DNA of 32,225 nt from Lutibacter sp. (lineage in GTDB: Bacteria > Bacteroidota > Bacteroidia > Flavobacteriales > Flavobacteriaceae), in NCBI GenBank assembly GCA_030694935.1, contig JAUYUA010000002.1, forward strand, positions 1 through 32,225. The letters are read 5' to 3'. A program made the translations under genes and the position numbers. Numbering within the stretch: position 1 is the first letter of the stretch; each line of letters begins with the position of its first letter. Shown in pieces: positions 16,037 through 24,185 of the stretch. A model generated the notes under the pieces. It saw nothing but the letters and a program-made list of their open reading frames with translations. It was not told the DNA's origin and did no database searches.

Positions 16037-17140
16037 CTAAATTGCCTCATACAATTTCCCCGGCAATGGTTTTACCATGCCTTTCATTTCCAAATTAAAC
16101 AACAATGAGGTGGTTTGATGAATGGGTAATTTGCAGTTTAAGGAAATTAAATCGATGAGTTCTTTGCCGTTTTGTGCCAAAAAATCATACAGCAACTGTT
16201 CGTTTTCCGTCAATTCAACAAAAAGTTGTTTTTGAATGGATTTCTTAACGTTTTTCGGACTCTCCCAGTTCAGCATCTCGATTAAATCTTTTGCAGATGT
16301 TAATATGGCGGCCTTGTTGTTTTTAATTAATTCATTGCAGCCTTTGCTGTACATATCGGTGCTTCTTCCGGGAACGGCAAACACATCCCGACTGTAGGAA
16401 TTCGCAATATCGGCCGTGACTAAAGAACCCCCTTTTTCGGCCGATTCAATAATGATGGTGGCTTCAGACATTCCAGCGACAATCCGGTTTCGTTTTAAAA
16501 AGTTTTCACGCAGCGGTTGGTCATTTTTCCAGAATTCTGTCAGAAATCCGCCATTTTTATGAATCTCTGAAATGTACTTTTTATGAATTTTAGGATACAC
16601 TTCTTCAAATCCGTGCGCCAAAACACCAATGGTTTGCAGTTCGTTTTTTAACGCAGCTTTATGCGCGCAAATATCGACGCCATAAGCAAAACCGCTCACA
16701 ATTATTGGGTTGAATTCTTTTAAATCAGCTATCAATTTTTCGCAAAAATCTCTTCCGTAACTCGTAATTTGTCGCGTTCCCACAATGCTGATGATTGGCC
16801 CGGTGTTTAAATTGATATTCCCTTCTTTAAATATTAAAATTGGCCCATCTATGCAATGTTTGAGTCTTTCCGGATAATCTTTATCGGTAAAAAAGAGCGT
16901 TTCAATATTGTTTTCCTGAATGTATTTCAGTTCTTCTTCGGCTTCAATTAAATTTTCTTTATTAAATAAATTTTTGACAGAAAGTGTGCCAAAACCAAAA
17001 ATGTCTTCAATGTTTTTGCGTTTTTCATGGAACACATTTTTTGCGCTTCCGCAGTGTGCAATTAACTTTTTTGCGTTAATGTCACCAATGCCTTTTACGC
17101 GCTGCAACGCCAAAACGTACAGCAAATCTTCTTCTAGCAT
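16037..17140 (-). CDS. dprA: DNA-processing protein DprA
   Basis: DprA binds incoming single-stranded DNA and loads RecA during transformation. The 367 residues include an N-terminal helix-hairpin-helix-like part (RVKGIGDINAKKL, 14-26) and a central Rossmann-like DprA domain: IVGTRQITSYG (119-129), SGFAYGVD (149-156), LKRNRIVAGMS (215-225), GGSLVTADIA (237-246), VPGR (256-259) and KGCNELIK (266-273). A C-terminal winged-helix domain (about 300-366) follows. The start at 17138-17140 lies in a 95-nt divergent region shared with the HU/SPOR gene. DprA is widespread and does not alone prove natural competence; no other com gene is in the window. Confidence 0.96.
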   Translation of the reverse strand: MLEEDLLYVLALQRVKGIGDINAKKLIAHCGSAKNVFHEKRKNIEDIFGFGTLSVKNLFNKENLIEAEEELKYIQENNIETLFFTDKDYPERLKHCIDGPILIFKEGNINLNTGPIISIVGTRQITSYGRDFCEKLIADLKEFNPIIVSGFAYGVDICAHKAALKNELQTIGVLAHGFEEVYPKIHKKYISEIHKNGGFLTEFWKNDQPLRENFLKRNRIVAGMSEATIIIESAEKGGSLVTADIANSYSRDVFAVPGRSTDMYSKGCNELIKNNKAAILTSAKDLIEMLNWESPKNVKKSIQKQLFVELTENEQLLYDFLAQNGKELIDLISLNCKLPIHQTTSLLFNLEMKGMVKPLPGKLYEAI

Positions 17141-17222
17141 ATTTTAACAATTTGAGTGTCAATATATAAAATTATTGTTAATAAAAATTGCGCTTAACCA
17201 TTAATTTAGCGACAGATTTTTA

Positions 17223-17230
17223 TATATTTG
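17223..17230 (+). promoter_or_regulatory. -7 box very close to the HU/SPOR start codon
   Basis: TATATTTG fits TAnnTTTG exactly and ends only 5 nt before the ATG at 17236. If it is the real -7 box, the transcript would begin at or within a few nt of the start codon and be leaderless or nearly so. It also rules out starting at 17188, where the reading frame opens. Confidence 0.5.
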
Positions 17231-17235
17231 TTTCA

Positions 17236-18156
17236 ATGACGACAGCAAACTACATAAGCGATTTATTATACCGATACGAATGTGTGATTGTGCCTAATTT
17301 TGGCGGTTTTGTAACCAACGAAATTTCGGCAAAAGTGAATCATTTTACCCACACTTTTTATCCGCCTTCCAAACAGCTGACTTTCAATTCCCATTTGCAA
17401 AATAATGACGGATTGCTGGCTAATTATGTGGCTGCCGCCAAAAACATTTCCTATTCGGAAGCTTTGGAAGTTATTGAAAAAGAAGTCGTTGAATGGAAAC
17501 TTCTTATGAATGTTGAAGTGCTTGAATTGGAAAATATTGGATCGTTTAAATTAAATAAAGAGCATAAACTCATTTTTGAACCTATAAATTCCATTAACTA
17601 TTTAACCTCCTCTTTTGGATTGGGTTCCTATGTTTCGCCGGCAATAAAACGCGTTGTTTACCAAGAAAAAATAAAGCAGCTGGAACCATTTTCAACGGAA
17701 GAAACCAAACGAAAAACGCCTGCATTCATTAAATATGCGGCAACTGCGGCAATTCTTTTTGCTTTGGGCACAGTTGGCTGGAATGAATACCAAAAAATGG
17801 AGCACAAAAACTTGGTTGCCGAGGCCGAACAACAACAAAAGAAAGTTGAAAAAACCATACAGGAAGCAACCTTTGTGATTGCAAATCCCTTGCCTGCAAT
17901 TACCTTAAACATCACCAAAGAAACCTATAATTACCACATTATCGCCGGCGCTTTCAGAACGCCTGAAAATGCAGAGAAAAAATTGCAGCAATTGCTTGAA
18001 AAAGGATACAATGCCAAAATTTTGGGCGTAAATAAGTGGGATTTAACCCAGGTTGCCTTCGAGAGTTTTGCCACCGAAGATGAAGCGATAAACAAAATGC
18101 GAATCATTCATAAAACGGAGTCTCAAGACGCTTGGTTACTGGTTAAAGAATACTAA
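17236..18156 (+). CDS. HU-CCDC81-like and SPOR domain membrane protein
   Basis: The chosen start (ATG at 17236, 306 aa) gives a protein with an N-terminal tandem HU/IHF-like region of the CCDC81 type known in Bacteroidota (about 1-140, with YECVIVPNFGGFVTN and the second-domain LENIGSFKLN). A single transmembrane helix follows (about 165-182), then a short coiled stretch (about 190-210) and a C-terminal SPOR domain (about 230-304, YNYHIIAGAFRTPENAEKKL). SPOR domains bind denuded glycan strands at the septum. The topology places the HU-like part in the cytosol and SPOR in the periplasm, so it could link chromosome or cytoskeletal partners to the division site. That role is inference. The reading frame opens upstream at 17188, but that start would lie upstream of the -7 box. 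The gene is divergent from dprA. Confidence 0.9.
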   Translation: MTTANYISDLLYRYECVIVPNFGGFVTNEISAKVNHFTHTFYPPSKQLTFNSHLQNNDGLLANYVAAAKNISYSEALEVIEKEVVEWKLLMNVEVLELENIGSFKLNKEHKLIFEPINSINYLTSSFGLGSYVSPAIKRVVYQEKIKQLEPFSTEETKRKTPAFIKYAATAAILFALGTVGWNEYQKMEHKNLVAEAEQQQKKVEKTIQEATFVIANPLPAITLNITKETYNYHIIAGAFRTPENAEKKLQQLLEKGYNAKILGVNKWDLTQVAFESFATEDEAINKMRIIHKTESQDAWLLVKEY

Positions 18157-18224
18157 TCTTTAACTTTTACAGCAGCTTTTTCTATTTTAAAAAAACCATT
18201 TTTTCGAAAATAAATTCAATAACC

Positions 18225-18734
18225 ATGGCTAAAACACCTAAAGAATCTTTAACCATTTTAACCGATATTGTTTTACCTGGTGAAAGCAATCCGTTGGGAA
18301 ATTTATTTGGAGGCGAGTTATTGGCGCGCATGGACAGGGCTTGCAGCATTGCGGCACGCCGTCATTCCCACGCAATTGTGGTTACCGCATCGGTAAATCA
18401 TGTGGCATTCAACAACGCCATTCCCGTTGGCAGCGTGGTGACTATTGAAGCCAAAGTTTCACGGGCTTTTAAATCTTCTATGGAAATTTATGTGGATGTT
18501 TGGATTGAAGACCGGGAATCTCAAGAGCGTTCAAAAGTAAATGAAGGCATTTACACCTTTGTGGCTGTTGACAAAGCTGGAAAACCAATCGCCGTTCCTC
18601 AAATTGAGCCAGAAACCGCCCTTGAGAAAGAACGCTATGAAGGCGCTTTACGCCGTAAACAATTGAGTTTAATCCTTTCAGGAAAAATGAAACCTGCCGA
18701 CGCTAAAGAATTGCAGGCCTTGTTTGTTGGGTAA
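18225..18734 (+). CDS. Acyl-CoA thioesterase (hotdog fold, YciA/BFIT type)
   Basis: This 169-residue cytosolic hotdog-fold thioesterase hydrolyses acyl-CoA to free acid and CoA. The family signature is complete near the N-terminus: ESNPLGNLFGGELLARMD, with the conserved Asn, the FGG turn and the Asp of the active site. VVTASVNHVAFNNAIPVG and VTIEAKVSRAFKSSMEIYVDVW strands follow, and a YTFVAVDKAGKPIAVP end, as in YciA. There is a C-terminal helical extension (LEKERYEGALRRKQL). The gene is 68 nt downstream of the HU/SPOR gene with no clear terminator between them. Chain-length preference cannot be inferred. Confidence 0.92.
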   Translation: MAKTPKESLTILTDIVLPGESNPLGNLFGGELLARMDRACSIAARRHSHAIVVTASVNHVAFNNAIPVGSVVTIEAKVSRAFKSSMEIYVDVWIEDRESQERSKVNEGIYTFVAVDKAGKPIAVPQIEPETALEKERYEGALRRKQLSLILSGKMKPADAKELQALFVG

Positions 18735-18741
18735 AATCCGT

Positions 18742-18776
18742 TATTGGTTAAATGTTATTAGTTAAAACAGTAAGTT
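18742..18776. repeat. Degenerate 7-bp-period repeat after the thioesterase stop
   Basis: Five consecutive heptamers (TATTGGT, TAAATGT, TATTAGT, TAAAACA, GTAAGTT) begin 8 nt after the stop codon, and the downstream text continues with a weaker 7-nt rhythm. It resembles the arrays at 21818, 21922 and 30796. Confidence 0.45.
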
Positions 18777-18816
18777 ATATCAACTCCAAAATACCAACAA
18801 TCCAAATAGTCTAAAA

Positions 18817-20034
18817 TTACATCTTATAAATCCAGGAAGCTGGATTTTCTGTGGTTACATTTCGGGACAACACAAAACCCAAAATTGTTTTTCCTGTAAT
18901 TTTATCGGTAAAAATAGTGCCAATTTCTTGTTTTGTTTTTACTTTTTGTCCTGTGTTCACAAATACATTCTCCAAATTTTTATAGACCGAAATATAATCC
19001 CCATGCTGAATTAATACGGCTTTTAAATTACCGCCCAATACTTGAACCGACAAAACAGTTCCTTCAAAAATAGCGCGCGCTTTACTGCCGCTGTCTGTGG
19101 TAATTCTTACGCCATTGCTTTGTATGGTGGCCGTTTTTACAACAGGATGCGGCTGTTTTCCGTAATAGGTAGAAACAAATCCTTTTTCAACGGGCCAAGG
19201 CAACTGTCCTTTATTAGAGATGAATTTTGATGCCAATTCCTTGGCTTCTGCCGTAAGGGTAAAGGTTGTGGATGTTGGTTTTGACGTGTTTTTATTGGAA
19301 GCAACAATAGCATCTCTAATTATTTTATCTATTTGGGCGTCAATCTTTCTTTCTTCCTTTTGAAATTGGGTAATTTGCCTTTTGTATTTATTTTCCTTGT
19401 CTTTTATCTGGCTCAATAACCCTTCTTGTTCCTTCTTTTCTTTTTGAATTACAATTCGCTCTTGTTGCTGTTCAGTTAATAGATCCTGTTTTTGCTTCTT
19501 TTTTGAAATTAAGGTATCTGTTAATGCCTGAATTTCTATTGTTTTTCGCTGAATTTCTTCCGCCTGATTTTTTCTGAAACTGGAATATTGTTTCATATAC
19601 TGAAAGCGTTTGTAGCCCTGATAAAAATTTTCGGAAGAAAGCAAAAACATTATTCGGCTGTTTTGGGACTTGCTTTTGTACGATTTAAAAATCATTTGTG
19701 CATAGTCTTTTTTCAGCGCTTCCAAGTTGCGTTGGTTTTTGTTTATTTCAAGTTGGTTGGTGTAAATTTCATTTCCAAGTTCAGAAGATTCACGGGAAAT
19801 AACTGTTATTAATTCTTCCCTTTTTTTAATTTTATCAGTTAAATCCTTCACCTCAACCAATAAATTTTTTTCTGCTTTTATGGTGGTTTTAAGCAAACCG
19901 TCCAAATAAACAATCTCCTTTTTAATTTGATTTTTACGCGCCTCCAAATTATCACGTTTTGTGTTTTGGGCCGAAATTCCCACACTTAAAAACAGTGCTG
20001 AAAAAAGAAAAATACATTTAATTTTAAACTGCAT
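18817..20034 (-). CDS. EnvC-like coiled-coil protein with degenerate M23 domain
   Basis: This 405-residue periplasmic protein has a signal peptide (1-22), a long coiled coil (about 25-235), a flexible linker (about 245-258) and a C-terminal LytM/M23-like domain (about 275-405). The M23 zinc ligands are mostly lost. The H-x-G-x-D pattern is S306-N-G-V-R310, and the second histidine of the HxH pair is Asn353 (YKNL); only His344 (QHGDY) remains. This is the pattern of EnvC/NlpD proteins, which activate amidases rather than cut peptidoglycan. The gene overlaps the DUF4292 stop by 1 nt (TAATG), so the two are translationally coupled. An amidase is the expected partner but is not in the window. Confidence 0.93.
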   Translation of the reverse strand: MQFKIKCIFLFSALFLSVGISAQNTKRDNLEARKNQIKKEIVYLDGLLKTTIKAEKNLLVEVKDLTDKIKKREELITVISRESSELGNEIYTNQLEINKNQRNLEALKKDYAQMIFKSYKSKSQNSRIMFLLSSENFYQGYKRFQYMKQYSSFRKNQAEEIQRKTIEIQALTDTLISKKKQKQDLLTEQQQERIVIQKEKKEQEGLLSQIKDKENKYKRQITQFQKEERKIDAQIDKIIRDAIVASNKNTSKPTSTTFTLTAEAKELASKFISNKGQLPWPVEKGFVSTYYGKQPHPVVKTATIQSNGVRITTDSGSKARAIFEGTVLSVQVLGGNLKAVLIQHGDYISVYKNLENVFVNTGQKVKTKQEIGTIFTDKITGKTILGFVLSRNVTTENPASWIYKM

Positions 20035-20810
20035 TATTTTAGGCTAATTTCTTTATATCCTGATGGAATCTCAAAAGGAAACGTTAATTCTTCATTAAAT
20101 TCAACCGACTTATATTCAATATTGATGGTGGTTAAATTATTGTGGTCTGTGGCCCTTATATTAATATTTTCGGGAAACTGCTCGCCTTTAATGTTTTTAT
20201 AGTTTGCGTATGAAACGGAAAGCATTTGCTGTTTTTCGGTATTGGTAATTTCTTGTCGGTTAAGTTTGAAATTATCAGGATTCATAAAAAACAAAATACC
20301 AAACAATTCATTTTCCTTTATTGGTGATAATTGATACAACTGATTGTCAATTTTAGAATCATATTTTTCCTTTTTTAAGTTTAACACAGCTTGTCCCAAC
20401 AAAATATTTTGAACCTTTTGATAATCCAACTCTGTTCCCAGAAATTTGCTTAACAAGGAAAAATCACCATCAAAGTAAGTTCCGTTAAGTTTTTCATAAT
20501 AACTAACCCTGTCTGGCGTAATTTTAACTTTCGCCAAAGGAAATCCCAACTTGGTGGCGCTCATCCAAATAGTTTTATCCATATCAATCCGAAGTTTGAC
20601 ATTGACAGAGGTTGACATTTTATTGTCGGAATATTTGGCGTTTAAATTGGCATTCACCGTTTTCTGGTTGAAAGTATTGTCGTAGTGATTGCTTATTATT
20701 TTTTTGGTGGTGATATCTTCAATACCGTCCATATTTGCCAAACTTTTTTTGCTTTTGCACGAAGAAAGTGCAAGTAACATCAATATCGCTATTTTAAAAT
20801 AATGCTTCAT
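20034..20810 (-). CDS. DUF4292 outer-membrane lipoprotein
   Basis: This 258-residue predicted lipoprotein has a type II signal peptide with lipobox LSSC (Cys18) followed by basic KSKK. It lacks the acidic export signal seen in the lipoproteins at 25444 and 28235, so it probably stays on the periplasmic side. The rest is beta-rich (NVKLRIDMDKTIWMSA, FPLAKVKITPDRVSYYEK, and a C-terminal YKSVEFNEELTFPFEIPSGY), resembling LolA/LolB-like lipoprotein-binding folds. DUF4292 genes are usually found between a TPR gene and an EnvC-like gene in Flavobacteriaceae, as here. It is preceded by the TPR gene with a 9-nt gap. The biochemical role is not established. Confidence 0.92.
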   Translation of the reverse strand: MKHYFKIAILMLLALSSCKSKKSLANMDGIEDITTKKIISNHYDNTFNQKTVNANLNAKYSDNKMSTSVNVKLRIDMDKTIWMSATKLGFPLAKVKITPDRVSYYEKLNGTYFDGDFSLLSKFLGTELDYQKVQNILLGQAVLNLKKEKYDSKIDNQLYQLSPIKENELFGILFFMNPDNFKLNRQEITNTEKQQMLSVSYANYKNIKGEQFPENINIRATDHNNLTTINIEYKSVEFNEELTFPFEIPSGYKEISLK

Positions 20811-20819
20811 CTTATAAAT

Positions 20820-21764
20820 TTATTTTCTTAACGCAGCGGATCTTTGTTTGTATTTTATTGCTTCACTTTTGTTTCCCAACTTTTCATAACTTATGGAAAG
20901 TTGTTCATAAAAATCGGCTTCCATTGCGCTGTTATCGATAACAAAATCAATGCCAATACTTAAAACGGCGATTGCTTCGTTATATTTTCCCAGTTTATTT
21001 AGCGCCAAACCATTCATTTTATATAAAAAAGGCTGCTCGGGAAACAATTCCAATGCCTCTTTGCTTTTGGCATAAACCTGTTCAAAAAGCTCACCTGCCG
21101 CTTCAATGTCCAAAATTTGCTTTACAATTTTAAATTCCTTGTTTTTTGAATAGGAATTTTTTAATGTTTCAATGTCCGAATTTCCGGTGGCAATTTCAAC
21201 TGTTTTTTCGGGAACTGCGTTTCTGTTTTCCAAAAAACTTTTGAACGATTTTAGCCTTAAAGTTGCCATCGCATTTTCTTCAATTTTTGCAATCAATACT
21301 TCTGCCTGATCAAAATTTTGATTTTGAATGTAAAGAAACACCAATTCTTCGGATTCTTTTGGTTGAGGCTGAACAATCTTTTTTTGAACTTCAATGGCTT
21401 TATTGAAATTTCGCTGCGCTTTTAAAATTGCCACTTTATGATGCAGCAAATACTTATTTTCGGGTTCTTGCTGTAAGGCTTTATCAATAAATTGTTCTGC
21501 CTCAAAATAATTGTTTAACTCTAAATGATTTTTTGAAAATTCAAAAAAAACAGCAAAATTTGAAGTGTCAATTTCATTGCACAATTCCAAACTTTCAATG
21601 GCTTTTCCATAATTTTTTAAAGCTTTTTGCTTTAAAGCTTCAAAAAAATGGGCTTGAAATTTTAAGCTGTTTTCTTCTTCAATAGTTACTTTTTGGGCAA
21701 ACGAAATACTCGAAATGAACAACATTCCAATCGCAATTACCCGATGCAAATTCTTGGTTCCCAT
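20820..21764 (-). CDS. Periplasmic TPR protein
   Basis: This is a protein of about 314 residues with a signal peptide (MGTKNLHRVIAIGMLFISSI, then SFAQ) and several tetratricopeptide repeats (for example ALKNYGKAIESLELCNEID, NNYFEAEQFIDKALQQEPEN, RNFNKAIEVQKKIV and LGKYNEAIAVLSIGID). I choose the ATG at 21764; the frame opens at a TTG four codons upstream, which is less likely. TPRs mediate protein-protein contacts, so it may scaffold the downstream DUF4292 lipoprotein and EnvC-like activator, with which it forms an operon. The middle part (about 165-215) is less regular. No enzyme domain is visible. Confidence 0.88.
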   Translation of the reverse strand: MGTKNLHRVIAIGMLFISSISFAQKVTIEEENSLKFQAHFFEALKQKALKNYGKAIESLELCNEIDTSNFAVFFEFSKNHLELNNYFEAEQFIDKALQQEPENKYLLHHKVAILKAQRNFNKAIEVQKKIVQPQPKESEELVFLYIQNQNFDQAEVLIAKIEENAMATLRLKSFKSFLENRNAVPEKTVEIATGNSDIETLKNSYSKNKEFKIVKQILDIEAAGELFEQVYAKSKEALELFPEQPFLYKMNGLALNKLGKYNEAIAVLSIGIDFVIDNSAMEADFYEQLSISYEKLGNKSEAIKYKQRSAALRK

Positions 21765-21817
21765 ACAGCGCCGCAATATACAATTTATTCAAATGAAAAA
21801 AATGTTAATCATTGTTT

Positions 21818-21845
21818 AGAACAGAGAAAATAGAACAGAGAAAAT
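21818..21845. repeat. 14-bp tandem duplication (period-7 rhythm) upstream of the TPR gene
   Basis: AGAACAGAGAAAAT occurs twice head to tail (21818-21831, 21832-21845). The 14-bp unit is two heptamers beginning AGA. Confidence 0.8.
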
Positions 21846-21921
21846 AGACAAATTTTACTTGATATCCTTAATCATTGGCATTCCAGTTAAAATTTAGTAA
21901 TTCCTCTTGTTAAAAATTTGA

Positions 21922-21963
21922 TTTCCGTCTTCGGTCTTCTGTCTTCGGACTTCTAACTTTTAG
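21922..21963. repeat. Heptamer array running into the ABC ATPase stop codon
   Basis: Six heptamers in phase (TTTCCGT, CTTCGGT, CTTCTGT, CTTCGGA, CTTCTAA, CTTTTAG) end inside the last codons of the minus-strand ABC gene; the stop codon (21960-21962) is in the last unit. Confidence 0.65.
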
Positions 21964-23639
21964 ATTCCCTTCGGAATAGCATCAATTAATTTTTGGGCAT
22001 ACGCCGTTTTTGGCGATTCGTAAATAGCATCGGCGTCGCCAATTTCTTCAATTTTACCTTGGCTCATCACCACCAACTGATCGGCCATATATTTTACAAC
22101 CGCCAAATCGTGGGAAATAAAAATATAGGTGAAGCCAAAGTCAGCTTTCAGTTCATTCAGCAAATTCAATACCTGTGCCTGCACTGAAACATCAAGCGCC
22201 GAAACCGATTCATCGCAAATAATCAGCTTCGGATTCAAGGCAATAGTACGCGCAATGCCAATCCGCTGCCTTTGTCCGCCCGAAAATTCATGCGGATAGC
22301 GGTAAAAATGCTCCGTCTGCAAACCAACGCGTTCCAACAATTCAAAAACATATTTTTTTCGTTCTTCGGATGAATTTAATATTCCGTGCACTTTCATGGG
22401 TTCCATCAATGCCTCACCAACCGGTATTCTCGGATTGAGCGATGAAAACGGATCTTGGAAAATGATTTGGACTTCTTTTCTGAAATCTTTCAATTCCTTT
22501 TTTGTCAGATTGGTAACATCCTTTTGCTTGTAAAAAATTTGTCCTTTTGTGGCTTTTTCCAAATGCAGAATGGTACGCCCCAAAGTGGTTTTCCCACAAC
22601 CCGATTCTCCAACCAAGCCTAAAGTTTCCCCTTCAAAAAGCTGAAAGGAAACTTCATCAACCGCTTTTACGGGATTTGCCGTTCCGAAGAAAAAAGGTTT
22701 TTCGGTATTGAAATACGTCGCTACATTTTTAACTTCCAGCAATGGTTTTGTGGCGTAAATTTTTGCGTGAAAATCGTTGCGCTGTTCTTTTGTGTAAATT
22801 TCATTGTCAACCGTGTTTTCTATAAAATCTTTTACGGTGGGTAACTTTTTTAGGCGTTCTTTTAGGTTGGGTTTCGAATTTATGAGCGCTTTTGTGTAAT
22901 TGTGAACAGGGTTTTTAAAAACCTGCGTTACATTTCCCTGCTCCACAATTTCTCCTTGATACATCACCAAAACAGTATCGGCTATTTCCGAAACCAAGGC
23001 CAAATCGTGCGTGATAAAAATAATGCTCATTTCGGTTTCTTGCTGAAGCGCTTTCAGCAATTCAATAATTTCTTTTTGTATGGTAACATCAAGCGCCGTG
23101 GTTGGTTCATCGGCAATTAAAATTTGAGGTTTGCAGGCAATCGCCATCGCAATCATCACCCGCTGTTTTTGTCCGCCCGAAAGTTGGTGCGGATATTGGC
23201 TGTACATCATTTCGGCCCTTGGCAATTTCACCTTATGAAACAATTCAACAACCTGATTTTTAGCTTCCTTTTTCGACAGTTTTTTATGCTGCAATAAAAT
23301 CTCCTGAACCTGATAGCCACAAGTTAAACTCGGGTTTAAAGAGCTCATCGGTTCCTGAAAAATCATAGAAATTTTATTTCCCCTTATTTTTTGAAAATCT
23401 TTTTCTGAAGTCGATTGTAAATTGGCGTTGTTGAATAATATACTGCCGGTGATGGTCGCATTTTTTGGGAGCAATCCTAAAATCGCCAATGAAGTCACCG
23501 ATTTACCGCTGCCCGATTCGCCCACAATTCCCAAAATTTGTTGCGCATTCAATTCAAATGAAACGACATTAACCACCTTATTTTGGTCGAATGAAATGGA
23601 TAAATTCTGAACTTTTAAAATAGGTTCCATAGGGTTCAT
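21960..23639 (-). CDS. Double ABC ATPase of a peptide-type importer (DppD-DppF-like fusion)
   Basis: This is a protein of about 560 residues with two fused oligopeptide/dipeptide/nickel-type ATPase halves. The first half has Walker A GESGSGKS, signature LSGGQKQR and Walker B LIADEPTTALD. The second has GESGCGKTT, FSGGQRQR and LIICDESVSALDVS. Each half is followed by the C-terminal oligopeptide-transport extension (for example NPVHNYTKALINSKP and SPKTAYAQKLIDAIP). I place the start at the ATG at 23639 (MNPMEPILKVQNLS); the frame opens at a TTG at 23672 in what looks like upstream non-coding sequence. The permease and binding-protein genes are not adjacent, so the substrate is unknown. The Walker B serine variant (DES) keeps the catalytic-region acid pair partly altered but is common in this family. 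Confidence 0.93.
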   Translation of the reverse strand: MNPMEPILKVQNLSISFDQNKVVNVVSFELNAQQILGIVGESGSGKSVTSLAILGLLPKNATITGSILFNNANLQSTSEKDFQKIRGNKISMIFQEPMSSLNPSLTCGYQVQEILLQHKKLSKKEAKNQVVELFHKVKLPRAEMMYSQYPHQLSGGQKQRVMIAMAIACKPQILIADEPTTALDVTIQKEIIELLKALQQETEMSIIFITHDLALVSEIADTVLVMYQGEIVEQGNVTQVFKNPVHNYTKALINSKPNLKERLKKLPTVKDFIENTVDNEIYTKEQRNDFHAKIYATKPLLEVKNVATYFNTEKPFFFGTANPVKAVDEVSFQLFEGETLGLVGESGCGKTTLGRTILHLEKATKGQIFYKQKDVTNLTKKELKDFRKEVQIIFQDPFSSLNPRIPVGEALMEPMKVHGILNSSEERKKYVFELLERVGLQTEHFYRYPHEFSGGQRQRIGIARTIALNPKLIICDESVSALDVSVQAQVLNLLNELKADFGFTYIFISHDLAVVKYMADQLVVMSQGKIEEIGDADAIYESPKTAYAQKLIDAIPKGI

Positions 23640-23734
23640 GTTGGTGTTTCTCTTGGTTACGAATATAGCCAAATTTGAACAAAATACATATAGTTTCTTC
23701 GTTGATTCATTTAAAAAGCAGCAATTGAAAGATG

Positions 23735-23905
23735 CTTTTTTAACCGCAAAGGCGCAAATATTTTCGCAAGGTACTCAAAGTATTTATCCATTAATTCAAC
23801 GCTAAAAAATGCCAATTCATGTTGGTCTCAAATATTAAATAATCAAATCTGTTGTTTTCTTGCGCCCTTTGAGATTTTTTTATTGCGCTCCTTGCGGTTA
23901 AAAAA
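23735..23905. repeat. Imperfect inverted repeat pair flanking an AT-rich spacer
   Basis: A block around 23735-23757 (TTTTTTAACCGCAAAGGCGC) and its near-complement at 23883-23905 (TTGCGCTCCTTGCGGTTAAA, followed by AAA) form an inverted pair about 125 bp apart. The inner flanks also share CTCAAAG/CTTTGAG. The 252-nt gap between the ABC gene and the small membrane gene contains nothing else recognisable. It could be a small non-autonomous element or a long hairpin; there is no clear target duplication. Confidence 0.55.
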
Positions 23906-23924
23906 TAGCACAAAAGCTATTGAA

Positions 23925-24167
23925 TTAATTATTTTTGGTCGCTAATTTCACCAATCCGACCGCAGAAACCAGTGCCCAGCAACCTTCCAAAATCACAAAT
24001 GGCATATAATTTAAAAGTAAGGAAGCCAAACACGCAATTGCAGCCCCCATAAAATTTAACAGTAAATAGGGCAAACTGTCGGTTTTAATCTTGTCCATTA
24101 AATTGAGAAAAAATGCCAATAAAAGTAAGGTTATGCCAATAAATCCGGTCCAGTCGATGTAGTTCAT
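23925..24167 (-). CDS. Small three-helix membrane protein (CBU_0592-like)
   Basis: This is an 80-residue inner-membrane protein with three hydrophobic segments (about 8-24, 33-52 and 56-76). Characteristic residues are DWTGFIGITLLLLAFFLN, SLPYLLLNFMGAAIACLAS and LNYMPFVILEGCWALVSAVGL. This pattern fits the small CBU_0592 family membrane proteins common in Flavobacteriaceae; their function is unknown. The start ATG is at 24165-24167. It lies 18 nt downstream of the LytTR regulator gene on the same strand, so the two could be co-transcribed. Confidence 0.82.
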   Translation of the reverse strand: MNYIDWTGFIGITLLLLAFFLNLMDKIKTDSLPYLLLNFMGAAIACLASLLLNYMPFVILEGCWALVSAVGLVKLATKNN

Positions 24168-24185
24168 TTTGATAAAAGCAATTAA

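Noticed and set aside
18817-20034. Active M23 endopeptidase
   Set aside because: Three of the four zinc-ligand positions are replaced, so an amidase activator of the EnvC type fits better.
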